NCBI GenBank assembly: GCA_934636305.1
Contig: CAKUAM010000067.1
Coordinates: 1-11,077, forward strand
DNA from: an uncultured Oscillospiraceae bacterium
GTDB lineage: Bacteria; Bacillota; Clostridia; Oscillospirales; Oscillospiraceae
DNA: 11,077 nt
Direction: 5' to 3'
The notes under the pieces were generated by a model. That model saw only the letters and a list, made by a program, of their open reading frames with translations, had not been told where the DNA came from and did not search any database. Numbering within the stretch: the stretch's first letter is position 1; every line of letters begins with the position of its first letter. Shown here piece by piece: positions 1 to 7,700 of the stretch. A program made the position numbers and the translations under genes.

Positions 1-99
1 CTATATAACAGCTGTGTGCAGAAATCAAGAAAAAATGAAAACGTTTCAAAAAAATTCACACAGATACACCACGGACGTTGCTTTTTGGCACGGAACAGT
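1..99. other. Short A-rich gene-free stretch at the window edge
   Basis: This stretch lies downstream of the minus-strand phosphatase-family gene. On the minus strand it carries a run of seven T at about 49-55, but I find no GC-rich stem directly before it, so no terminator is called. A 10-base match (CAGATACACC, 61-70) to the end of the dispersed inverted repeat described at 10262-10282 is present but is too short to count as a copy. Confidence 0.4.
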
Positions 100-1176
100 C
101 TATTGCTCCAGGATTACGGTCATGCAGACGGGGTTGTGGTCGGAGAAAGCAAAACCGAGATCGACGACCTCTGCGGCACTGACCGTAACATTGGGGGAAA
201 CGAGGAACCCGTCCACGGTCAGCTGCAGCTGGGTATCGGTGTAGGGGCCGTCCGCGTTGCGGCACGTGGCGACAGGATCGGAGGCGTCAACCGGTGCGAC
301 AAGGGCCATCGAGGTTGCGTCAATCAGATCGCGCCGGACAGGCTGGGCCCAGGTGTAGCCGTCTGTGGAGACGCCAAAATACTGAGCGCTGCCGCCGAGC
401 AGCAGATCTTTATTAAAATCGCCGCCGCCAATGACGTAATTGCCCTTTTCATATTCCGCCTGCATGTCGGCAAGCAGCAGCTGCAGCTGCTCGTCGGCAA
501 TGCTCCCGTCGGAGGAATACGCGGACAGGTGCAGGTCGAACAGGCAAAGCTCCTTCCCGTTTTCCACGGGCACGCGGCTGATGCTGTAGCAGCGGTCAAG
601 ATCCAGAAGCTTTGTCACGCCTGTTTCCACGGGCAGGCTGCGCCGCACAGCGCTGGTGATGTCCAGAGTTGCCAGCGTCAGAATACCGGAGCGGCTGGCT
701 CCGTGCGGCTGACGAAATGGGTAGAGCAGAAACGGAGAATCGTAATTGACGGCAAACACGCTGGAGGCGTCGGGCAGCGCTTCGTACAGATAGTCCCGTT
801 CGTCCACGTGATACGTGCGCGTGGAGTCGAAGTCGACCTCCTGCAAAAAGAGAATGTCTGCCTGCTGGGCGCGGAGAACCCCGGCAATATCCGTGAGATT
901 TGCGCGCAGGCGATCTTCGCTCCAGGCCCAGGACTCTGTGCCGCCGTCCATAAAGAAGCCGTAATCATCCTCATAGGCGCCGAAGCCGAGATTCCAGGTC
1001 AGCACCCGGTATTCTGCTGCTGCAGAGGCAGCCGGCCGGGACTGCGGCGTGCGAACCTCCAGGGACTGGTTATCGTCTATGCGGTGGTACGCAAGAAACA
1101 CGTACGCAACATAGCCGAGCGCAGCGAGCAAAAGGGCAAGCAGGATGACAAGCAACGTTTTCCAAACCTTTTTCAT
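100..1176 (-). CDS. Membrane-anchored endonuclease/exonuclease/phosphatase (EEP) family protein
   Basis: The 358-residue protein starts with a positive N-terminus and one hydrophobic segment (about residues 7-30), which suggests an N-terminal membrane anchor with the catalytic domain outside the cell. The rest (about 56-358) is an EEP/DNase I-like metal-dependent hydrolase. The family signatures appear in order: WNLGFG with N62, LFLQEVDFDS with E113, DLHLSAY with H216, GGDFNKD with D253 and N255, VDGF with D322, and SDHNP with D346 and H347. All expected catalytic and metal-binding positions are therefore present and the enzyme is probably active. The family includes nucleases and sphingomyelin or inositol phosphatases, and the substrate cannot be read from the sequence. 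The ATG is supported by GGAGG at 1182-1186, five bases upstream. The gene follows rubrerythrin after 66 bases and may be co-transcribed with it. No clear terminator was found after the stop. Confidence 0.9.
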   Translation of the reverse strand: MKKVWKTLLVILLALLLAALGYVAYVFLAYHRIDDNQSLEVRTPQSRPAASAAAEYRVLTWNLGFGAYEDDYGFFMDGGTESWAWSEDRLRANLTDIAGVLRAQQADILFLQEVDFDSTRTYHVDERDYLYEALPDASSVFAVNYDSPFLLYPFRQPHGASRSGILTLATLDITSAVRRSLPVETGVTKLLDLDRCYSISRVPVENGKELCLFDLHLSAYSSDGSIADEQLQLLLADMQAEYEKGNYVIGGGDFNKDLLLGGSAQYFGVSTDGYTWAQPVRRDLIDATSMALVAPVDASDPVATCRNADGPYTDTQLQLTVDGFLVSPNVTVSAAEVVDLGFAFSDHNPVCMTVILEQ

Positions 1177-1210
1177 GAGGGCCTCCGTATCGAATCATAC
1201 TATGTGCAGC

Positions 1211-1236
1211 GCCTGACCGGCTGGTGCCGGGCAGGC
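1211..1236 (-). other. Intercistronic hairpin between rubrerythrin and the EEP gene
   Basis: The arms GCCTGACCGGC and GCCGGGCAGGC can pair with one mismatch around a four-base loop. On the minus strand no T-run follows the stem, so this is not a standard intrinsic terminator. It could be a partial terminator, an mRNA-processing or stability element, or chance in GC-rich DNA. Confidence 0.4.
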
Positions 1237-1242
1237 AGGAAA

Positions 1243-1782
1243 TCAATAGTTTTCTGCGTGAATTTCGAAGTATGCCTGCGGGTGCGCGCAGACCGGACAG
1301 ATTTCCGGCGCCTTTTCGCCAGTCACGATGTGGCCGCAGTTGCGGCATTCCCAGACCTTCACCGAGCTCTTGGCAAAGACCTCCTGCGCTTCGACGTTGT
1401 GCAGCAGCGCGCGATAGCGCTCCTCATGCATCCGCTCGATGGCGGCGACCATGCGGAACTTGGCGGCAAGCTCCGGGAAGCCCTCAGCCTCTGCAGTCTT
1501 TGCAAAGCCGTCGTACATATCCGTCCACTCATAGTTTTCACCCTCAGCAGCGGAAACAAGATTTTCTGCGGTGCTGCCGATGCCGTTCAGCTCCCTGAAC
1601 CACATCTTGGCATGCTCTTTTTCGTTGTCAGCCGTCTTGAGAAACAGGGCCGAGATCTGCTCAAAGCCCTCCTTCTTTGCTTTGGATGCAAAATAGGTGT
1701 ATTTATTGCGTGCCTGGGATTCGCCGGAAAAAGCCTCGCGCAGATTCTTTTCTGTCTGCGTACCCACGTATTTGTTCGCCAT
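1243..1782 (-). CDS. rbr: Rubrerythrin (diiron peroxide-scavenging protein)
   Basis: This is a full-length rubrerythrin of 179 residues, the usual size. The N-terminal ferritin-like four-helix domain (about 1-135) has E21 in the ESQARNKY segment, a first ExxH motif at E54-H57 and a second at E116-H119. Further glutamates at 98 and 100 lie in the third helix. The C-terminal rubredoxin-like domain (about 142-179) has both metal-binding pairs: C146/C149 in WECRNCG and C162/C165 in ICPVC. In anaerobes this cytoplasmic protein reduces hydrogen peroxide to water, taking electrons through its FeS4 site. The ATG is preceded by GGAGG seven bases upstream and by a plausible sigma-70-type promoter. It is the first gene of a probable two-gene unit with the EEP protein; the pairing suggests no obvious shared pathway. 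I see no truncation or missing motif. Confidence 0.97.
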   Translation of the reverse strand: MANKYVGTQTEKNLREAFSGESQARNKYTYFASKAKKEGFEQISALFLKTADNEKEHAKMWFRELNGIGSTAENLVSAAEGENYEWTDMYDGFAKTAEAEGFPELAAKFRMVAAIERMHEERYRALLHNVEAQEVFAKSSVKVWECRNCGHIVTGEKAPEICPVCAHPQAYFEIHAENY

Positions 1783-1815
1783 AATGATTCCTCCATATTA
1801 AGAAGTACTTCAGCT

Positions 1816-1844
1816 ATATTATCATAGTGTTGCTCGTTTTTCAA
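1816..1844 (-). promoter_or_regulatory. Probable vegetative promoter of rubrerythrin
   Basis: Read on the minus strand, TTGAAA (1839-1844) is followed after 17 bases by TAATAT (1816-1821). An alternative -10, GATAAT at 1818-1823, matches the consensus better but leaves only 15 bases of spacing. The GGAGG ribosome binding site follows about 25 bases further on. The -10 area is A+T-rich with a weak CTAT/ATAG dyad, but it does not match a PerR box well. Confidence 0.5.
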
Positions 1845-2043
1845 TTCTCAATCCCCGCGGCGGCGTGGCGCCGGGGAGAACAGGTTTTTCCAGCGCAATG
1901 GGGTCGCCATCCAGACGGATTTTGTGTATTTTCACGTTCTTCATAGGGTGTATCTGAAGCCTGGAAATGTAAAAATCCGGGTTTTTTGTTTGCAGGGAGG
2001 CACGATTCTTTACATATGGCATGTGAATATCCGGGAAAGATGG
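1845..2043. other. Divergent intergenic region without a convincing gene
   Basis: This is the spacer between the divergent rubrerythrin and protease promoters. It contains a GC-rich inverted CCCCG/CGGGG block (1853-1876), a copy of the dispersed repeat (1944-1970) and the short palindromic run around 1976-1987. A minus-strand open frame of 66 codons (1822-2022) covers much of it, and its part near 1850-1940 has coding-like third positions. However, it lacks a ribosome binding site, resembles nothing I recognise, and ends inside the rubrerythrin promoter. It may be the remnant of a lost gene. Confidence 0.4.
1944..1970 (+). repeat. Solo copy of the dispersed terminal-repeat sequence
   Basis: The core TAGGGTGTATCTGAA (1944-1958) is identical to the end of the inverted repeat at 10282 read on the minus strand. 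After two mismatches, CTGGA matches again, then one mismatch, then ATGT: 24 of 27 positions agree. No inverted partner is visible nearby, so this looks like a single end of a degraded or partly lost element. It sits in the intergenic region about 75 bases before the protease promoter. Confidence 0.6.
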
Positions 2044-2071
2044 TTGACTTATCCAAATGATGCACTATAAT
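2044..2071 (+). promoter_or_regulatory. Strong vegetative promoter for the protease operon
   Basis: TTGACT (2044-2049) and a perfect TATAAT (2066-2071) are separated by 16 bases, close to the sigma-A optimum. Transcription would start near 2078, giving a leader of about 40 bases with GGAGG at 2106-2110, seven bases before the ATG at 2118. No operator or riboswitch is obvious, so expression may be constitutive. Confidence 0.75.
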
Positions 2072-2117
2072 TTAATATAGAATAAAAAATGCTGAAAAGC
2101 AAAATGGAGGAATTGAG

Positions 2118-5100
2118 ATGTTGCGGAAACGATTGCTTAGCTGGGCATTGGTTCTTGCGATGGTGCTGAGCATGGTTCCGGCGGCGCTTGCCGCGGGGAA
2201 TGAGGACGCGTATGAAGCGGCTGCGGAAAACGGAACCATGTCTGCAGAGCAGGACACGGCGCTGCAGGACTATCTTGCCTCGCTTGAGCCGCTGACGATC
2301 ACACCGGTCGATGCCGGCGGCGCGGCCGGAGAGGAAACGGCGGAGATCGCCATGCTGTCTGACGCAGAGCCCGCTGCGGAGCATACGCCGGGCGTAGTGC
2401 TGTTTTCAGTCAGGGCGGGCGTTCCGGTGGAGCAGCTTGGGCTTTCCGGTCTGGGTCTTACGGCGGTGGAGCCTGTTTTTGCGGAGGGCTCCACGGTAGA
2501 CACGGACGAGGGCGAGGCGGTCTGGTATTCTGCCGCCTGTTCGGGCAGCGAAATGTCGGCTGTCGCCGCGCTGAAGGCGCTGCCCGGCGTGGTGGATGCA
2601 GAGCTGGATTATGTCTATTATTCTGACAGCTTCGGTGAGCCGAAGGAGGTCGAGGTCGGGAAAAGCTGGGTGATTAATGAATTGCTCAGAGCCGCTAACC
2701 AGTACTGGTGGTCGACCGAGCTGAGCCAGAAGATCAATCCCGGCGACGGCACGATCGTCGCAGTTATCGATACGGGTGTCGACTATAACCATGAGGATCT
2801 GGCTGCGAACATGTGGGTCAACGACGCAGAGCTCAACGGTACGCCCGGCGTGGACGACGATGGCGACGGCTATATCGACGATATTTATGGCGTCAACGTT
2901 ACCGCCAGCGGCAAGCAGGCGGGCGACCCGATGGATGACAACGGCCACGGCACGCATGTCGCGGGCATCATTGCGATGAGCTCGAACGGCAAGGGCGGTG
3001 TCGGCCTTGCCTGGGGCTCGAAGATCATGGCAATCAAGGCCGGTCAGTCCACCGGCACCTTCACCTCCAGCGATATCGCCAAGGCGATCAATTACGCGGA
3101 TATGAAGGGCGCGGACGTCATCAACATGTCCTTCGGCGGTACGGAAAAGTCGTATCTGGTGGAGCAGGCGCTGGCAAAGGCGTTCTCGTCCTGTGTGCTG
3201 GTTGCCTCCGCGGGCAACGACGCGCTGCCGACCACGGACGCACCGGCGGAGTTCCCGCGCAAGGAGGACATTTATCCTGCGGGCTATTCCTACGTTCTGG
3301 GCGTTATGGCTACGGGAAAGGACGGGAAGCTGGCAAGCTTCTCCAACTGGGATTACAAAAGCAATGCCAACTGCGAATATGAGCTGACCGCGCCCGGCGT
3401 GGACATCTTCTCCACGCTGCCCGGCAACCGCTACGCGACATGGTCCGGCACGTCGATGGCCGCGCCCTGCGTCTCGGCGGCGGCAGCCATTGTACGCAGC
3501 CGCTACAAGGACAAGGGTACCTATTCCGCCCGCTTTATCATGGGCCAGCTGGCTTCCGCGACGGATCGGACGACCTCTTACGTGGACGCCATCGGCGACC
3601 TGCATACATACGCGGCGCTGAGCATCCTGCAGAGCTGCAAAAAGCTGCCGGAGCCGAACATCAGCCTGCAGAAGGTCTTTGCGCTGGACAATACGCGTGC
3701 GGATAACAAGATCAACGACGCTGACCGCATCATCGACGCGGGCGAGACCATCGATCTTGGCTTCACCGTGCGCAACCAGTGGGGCCAGACCGGGGACATC
3801 ACAGTCACGGCGGACGCGGTGTCCGACGCGGGCGTCAAAAATCCGTATGTGGAGTTTGTCAAGCCCACCGTCACGCTGAACCCGGCAGGCACATTCGGCG
3901 AGTCTGACAACGGCTACGTCTGGGACGACAGCTATCTGACGGACGTTTCAAACCCCATCACCTTCAAGGTCAGCGCGGACACCCCGAACGACACGCAGAT
4001 CTGCATTAATCTGACGGCGACGACCGGAAACGGCTTTGATCCCACAGATACGATCGTCTATAAAGCCGAATACCAATATACCTTCACCGTCCAGAAGGGC
4101 CGCGCCATCCGCGGCACGCTGGACAAGGACATGACGCTGACCAGCGACTATTACTGGATCGTTGAGAACACCGTGCTCATCCCCGAGGGCAAGACCCTCA
4201 CCGTCCAGCCCGGCACGCAGATCCAGTTCTGGTCGAGCGATTATGAGGACGCCTACGGCGGCAAAACCATGGCGGGCATCGTTAACTACGGCACCCTCAA
4301 CATGATCGGCACAGAGGACAAGCCCATCTCCTGCTTCCCGGGCCGTGGGTTCTCCAATTATGTGGTGGAGATCAGCGGTGACGGCGTAGAAACGCTTCAG
4401 TACTGCGAGATCATCAATCCGAGGTTGGGGTATACAGGACTGAGCACACCTGGTACCGTAGATATTGTAGATCATTGCCGGTTGACACAGAATCAACAGT
4501 ATGTTAAAACTCGTTATTTGGACGGTTCTTCCGTAGTGGATTATGTTTCAATCAACGCATTAAGTGTCTGGCAACTCAGTAATTCTCTTATTTCTGGACT
4601 GCGGCTAAATTCACCTTTTAGTAAAAGTGTTTCACTGTCAGAAAATACAAGCAATTGCTTCAATGACTGTAGCATTGGTTTTGATTCCTGTTCTAATTAT
4701 TCCAATATTGTCTCCACTGGAACAGTTTTTCTCCGAGCTAACGGCGGTGGTGATGACGGAGCTAATAAGACAATATTAAAAGGTGCAACAGCGGTTCCAA
4801 ACTATGATAGTGCCTCAGCCATCGACAGTGCAGACATCTGTACCTATGAAGGTGCGGAGCACCAGTACATGTTTTTGCCGATAATGAAGGCGAGCAATTC
4901 TGCTGCCATTGCGCAATATACATGGATCAAAGCAATGGCGGAATTTATGGGTGGTACGCTGCTCAGCCTCAGTAGTCGAGAAGAAGAAGCTTTTATCTAT
5001 AGTAAAACAAATGAACTTGCGCAAGCAACAAGACCGGATGGCTCAACATCCGCAATCTTCAGTTATGTTAATATAGGATACCGTAGACAGTCGGAAACGG

Positions 5101-7700
5101 GGGAATTTGCATGGGACGATGGTGGAAACTACGTGCCTTCAAATACTTTTAGTTACAAAGACAAAGACAGTTATGCCTACCTTTATGTTCATAGCTACTA
5201 TGATGGCAGCTGCAGTAAAGGTTTTGACTCTTCTGAAATACCTGTGGCAGATAATGATAATACTCGCATATCGTATATAGTTGTTGAGGTTCCAACTGTT
5301 ACGGAGGATGGTCAGACGCTGACCGAGGACGCGATCCGCGAACAGTTGAAAACGTTTGCTAAGGATGATCCGCTGTTTAACTATTGCACGCCCCAAATGA
5401 CCAACTGCGCCATCCTCAACCCCGTGCTGAACACAAACCCGGAAAAATGGGCGCGTATTACCGCGTCGAGCTACGACAAGAACATCCGCTGCTACAACCT
5501 GTCCGGCAACTACTGGGGCACGGAGAATGAAATGCTCATCAACCAGATGATCGTGGACGCGGACGATTTTGCGGGTACGCTCGGTGACATTGTGGAGCAG
5601 CCGATCCTGACAAAGAACGACGACCTGTCCGCAATCTATCCCTTTGTGCTGGATCTGACGGTCAGCGACAAGGACGGCAACGTGGTCAGCACTGTCTCGC
5701 CCGGCGCGGAATATACCGTCCGCGTGACCTTTAACCGCGACATGGATCCGGCCGTGCAGCCCGCCGTGACCTACGGCCCCGCCGCACCCTATACCGATTT
5801 CACCGTCCGCGGCAGCTGGGAAAGCGCCCGCGTCTGGGTCGGCAAGACAACCGTTTCGCCCGTCATGACCTCCGGCACGCAGTATTTTAAGACGACCGGC
5901 GGCCGCGCGGACAGCGATCACTGGCTGGTCTGCGGCAATGATATCCTCCGCTACGCCATGACCGTCTCCATCACCGGCGTGCAGGCGATGCTGCTGCAGG
6001 CGTCGGGCGGCGCGAACAAGGTCAAGCTGAGCTGGGTGCAGAACGACTACGCCACGCTCGCGGGCTATAACCTCTATCGCTCCGAGACCGGAACGGACGG
6101 CAGCTTCAAAAAGCTCAATTCCGCCGTCCTGACCGAGGGCAGCTATACGGACACCGCCGTCCAGCCCGGCAAGACGTATTATTACTATTTCACCGTCGTA
6201 AACACGGAGGGCAACGAGGAAAGCGCAAGATCCAACACGGCCTCCGCCGCGCCGGTCGACAATATCATGCCGTCGCTCAGGCATACCCCGGTCACCTCCG
6301 CCCGCGCGGGAAAGCAGATTGCAATCTCCGCGACGGCGACCGACAATATCGCCGTGACGCGCGTCACGCTGTATTACCGGAAAACCGGCGAGACGAGCTA
6401 CCGCGCGAAAGAAATGGTCGCCACCGGCGTCAATAACGGTTATTCCGCCGTCATCCCGGCCGATTGCGTGACGGCCGCAGGCGTGGAATACTACCTCACC
6501 GCGGAGGACGGCGACAGCAACATCGCCTACTGCGGTACGGCGCAGCAGCCGAACTGCGTCACCGTGGACGGCAGCGTCTTTATCAGCGGCCTTACCCCCA
6601 ATACCGTCAGCGTCGCGGGCGGCGAGACCGTCACGATCCTCGGCGGCAACTTTACCGAAGGCATGCAGCTGCGCGTGGGCGACCGCGCGATCAGCGGCTA
6701 TACACTGGCAGACGAAGGCCAGCTGAGCTTTACCACGCCCGCAATGCCGATCGGCGTCTATGCGGTGACGCTGACGCGAGACGGCGTACAGATCACCTCA
6801 CCCACCGCCCTGAGCTACACCGACGCGCAGGTCATGGCGCAGATCCCCACCAACATGAAGCTGACCTCCGGCGAGCGTTATCAGATCCCGCTGTATCTCA
6901 CGAGCAAGGGCGAAATGACCTCGTTCCACGCGGAACTGGACCTCGGCGGCATGGGCGTTTCCGCGCTGACGGTCGAAAAGGGCGATAGCAGTGCAGCCTA
7001 TAACCTCGAGTATCATCGGAACGGCGATACCGTCCTCATCAGTGGTACGAGCGGCAGCCCCATCACCACGGCTGACGACAAGCCGCTGGTATACATCAAC
7101 GTCACCCCGTCTGCGGTCACCAGCGACCAGACCTATCAGCTGACGCTGCATGCAGTACGCTGCAACGGTGCGGCAGTCGAAAAGGTGATTAACGGCACAG
7201 CCGCTGTCCGCCCGAACTTCAGCCTGAACGTTTCGGTCAATTACTACGCGGGCGCGAAGAAGGCGGTCTCCGGCGTCACCATTCAGGCGGGCGAGAAATC
7301 CGGCCGGACAGATGCGCTCGGCAAGCTGACGCTCACTGGAATCCCGACAAACAGCGTTACCGTGTGTGCGCGTTTGGGTCTGGATAAGCTTGACCTCACG
7401 AGATTTATTACCGCCTATGACGCGGCGCTGGTCCTGAAACACAGCGTTGGAACACAGGAGCTTTCCAGCTATCAGAAGCTCGCGGCCGATGTCAACCGCG
7501 ACGGCGCTGTTAACGAGGCGGACGCTTCACTGATTCTGCAGATTGCAGTAGAGAAATTCCCGGCGTTCCAGCTGGTTCCGGTATGGCGCTTTGATCCGGT
7601 GTCGCACACCATGACGCTCGGCAGCAGCAGCAACAACGCGCAGTTTACGGCCATTCTGATGGGCGACGTCGACGGAAGCTGGGGCGGCAGCGCGCAATGA
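2118..7700 (+). CDS. Giant secreted multidomain S8 subtilase with lectin-like insertion and dockerin
   Basis: This exported serine protease has 1860 residues. A Sec signal peptide covers 1-25 (ALA before the cut), and an inhibitor-like propeptide spans about 88-170. The subtilase domain (about 200-500) has D218 in VIDTG, H277 in HGTHVAG, oxyanion-hole N367 in SAGND and S446 in GTSMAAP, so the triad is intact. It also has an Asp-rich loop (246-255). After a beta-sandwich-like part, a parallel beta-helix begins near 664 (LIPEGKTLTVQPGTQI). A C-type-lectin-like domain (about 915-1059) interrupts it, and it resumes with a GNYWGT motif. Then come FN3 (about 1285-1380), an Ig-like domain (about 1383-1482), IPT/TIG (about 1486-1569), a cohesin-like domain (about 1573-1690), a carboxypeptidase-regulatory-like fold (about 1700-1753) and a dockerin (about 1757-1815). 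Dockerin loop two is canonical (D1791, N1793, D1795, N1799, D1802), while loop one is degenerate around D1768. No LPXTG or SLH anchor is seen. The natural substrate is unknown. Domain limits are estimates by eye. Confidence 0.93.
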   Translation: MLRKRLLSWALVLAMVLSMVPAALAAGNEDAYEAAAENGTMSAEQDTALQDYLASLEPLTITPVDAGGAAGEETAEIAMLSDAEPAAEHTPGVVLFSVRAGVPVEQLGLSGLGLTAVEPVFAEGSTVDTDEGEAVWYSAACSGSEMSAVAALKALPGVVDAELDYVYYSDSFGEPKEVEVGKSWVINELLRAANQYWWSTELSQKINPGDGTIVAVIDTGVDYNHEDLAANMWVNDAELNGTPGVDDDGDGYIDDIYGVNVTASGKQAGDPMDDNGHGTHVAGIIAMSSNGKGGVGLAWGSKIMAIKAGQSTGTFTSSDIAKAINYADMKGADVINMSFGGTEKSYLVEQALAKAFSSCVLVASAGNDALPTTDAPAEFPRKEDIYPAGYSYVLGVMATGKDGKLASFSNWDYKSNANCEYELTAPGVDIFSTLPGNRYATWSGTSMAAPCVSAAAAIVRSRYKDKGTYSARFIMGQLASATDRTTSYVDAIGDLHTYAALSILQSCKKLPEPNISLQKVFALDNTRADNKINDADRIIDAGETIDLGFTVRNQWGQTGDITVTADAVSDAGVKNPYVEFVKPTVTLNPAGTFGESDNGYVWDDSYLTDVSNPITFKVSADTPNDTQICINLTATTGNGFDPTDTIVYKAEYQYTFTVQKGRAIRGTLDKDMTLTSDYYWIVENTVLIPEGKTLTVQPGTQIQFWSSDYEDAYGGKTMAGIVNYGTLNMIGTEDKPISCFPGRGFSNYVVEISGDGVETLQYCEIINPRLGYTGLSTPGTVDIVDHCRLTQNQQYVKTRYLDGSSVVDYVSINALSVWQLSNSLISGLRLNSPFSKSVSLSENTSNCFNDCSIGFDSCSNYSNIVSTGTVFLRANGGGDDGANKTILKGATAVPNYDSASAIDSADICTYEGAEHQYMFLPIMKASNSAAIAQYTWIKAMAEFMGGTLLSLSSREEEAFIYSKTNELAQATRPDGSTSAIFSYVNIGYRRQSETGEFAWDDGGNYVPSNTFSYKDKDSYAYLYVHSYYDGSCSKGFDSSEIPVADNDNTRISYIVVEVPTVTEDGQTLTEDAIREQLKTFAKDDPLFNYCTPQMTNCAILNPVLNTNPEKWARITASSYDKNIRCYNLSGNYWGTENEMLINQMIVDADDFAGTLGDIVEQPILTKNDDLSAIYPFVLDLTVSDKDGNVVSTVSPGAEYTVRVTFNRDMDPAVQPAVTYGPAAPYTDFTVRGSWESARVWVGKTTVSPVMTSGTQYFKTTGGRADSDHWLVCGNDILRYAMTVSITGVQAMLLQASGGANKVKLSWVQNDYATLAGYNLYRSETGTDGSFKKLNSAVLTEGSYTDTAVQPGKTYYYYFTVVNTEGNEESARSNTASAAPVDNIMPSLRHTPVTSARAGKQIAISATATDNIAVTRVTLYYRKTGETSYRAKEMVATGVNNGYSAVIPADCVTAAGVEYYLTAEDGDSNIAYCGTAQQPNCVTVDGSVFISGLTPNTVSVAGGETVTILGGNFTEGMQLRVGDRAISGYTLADEGQLSFTTPAMPIGVYAVTLTRDGVQITSPTALSYTDAQVMAQIPTNMKLTSGERYQIPLYLTSKGEMTSFHAELDLGGMGVSALTVEKGDSSAAYNLEYHRNGDTVLISGTSGSPITTADDKPLVYINVTPSAVTSDQTYQLTLHAVRCNGAAVEKVINGTAAVRPNFSLNVSVNYYAGAKKAVSGVTIQAGEKSGRTDALGKLTLTGIPTNSVTVCARLGLDKLDLTRFITAYDAALVLKHSVGTQELSSYQKLAADVNRDGAVNEADASLILQIAVEKFPAFQLVPVWRFDPVSHTMTLGSSSNNAQFTAILMGDVDGSWGGSAQ
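4420..5310 (+). other. A+T-rich island inside the protease gene
   Basis: Base composition changes abruptly within one uninterrupted reading frame. Counted 60-base lines give 38% G+C (4561-4620), 37% (4681-4740) and 40% (5161-5220), against 60% just upstream (4321-4380) and 65% downstream (5701-5760). Codons shift to A/T endings. The island encodes about residues 768-1065: the middle of the beta-helix plus the whole lectin-like domain. The flanking beta-helix segments keep the host-like composition. I saw no direct or inverted repeats at the boundaries. Confidence 0.8.

Noticed and set aside
36..48. Catabolite-response (cre)-like palindrome TGAAAACGTTTCA
   Set aside because: It is one base short of the usual 14-base cre form and lies downstream of a gene rather than at a promoter, so chance in A-rich DNA is likely.
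16..1827. Very long plus-strand open frame (603 codons) opposite rubrerythrin and the EEP gene
   Set aside because: It is antisense to two genes with clear family motifs and intact ribosome binding sites. Its translation is low-complexity and family-less, as expected for the complementary frame of G+C-rich genes.
1811..1830. PerR-type operator over the rubrerythrin -10 region
   Set aside because: The CTAT...ATAG dyad matches only about 7 of 14 defined positions of the TTATAATnATTATAA box, which is too weak to call.
1822..2022. Small minus-strand protein of 66 codons upstream of rubrerythrin
   Set aside because: There is no ribosome binding site, it contains the repeat copy, and it ends inside the rubrerythrin promoter. 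Only part of it has coding-like codons.
2406..3605. Minus-strand open frame of about 400 codons opposite the protease catalytic domain
   Set aside because: It lies opposite the intact Asp/His/Ser triad region. It is a codon-bias shadow with no start signal.
4860..5294. Diversity-generating retroelement target, suggested by the C-type-lectin-like fold
   Set aside because: No reverse transcriptase, accessory gene or template/variable repeat pair was seen, and the domain is internal rather than C-terminal. The A+T-richness extends well beyond any plausible variable repeat.
5139..6284. Minus-strand open frame of 381 codons opposite the lectin-like and FN3 regions
   Set aside because: It is a shadow of the protease frame, with no plausible domain or ribosome binding site.
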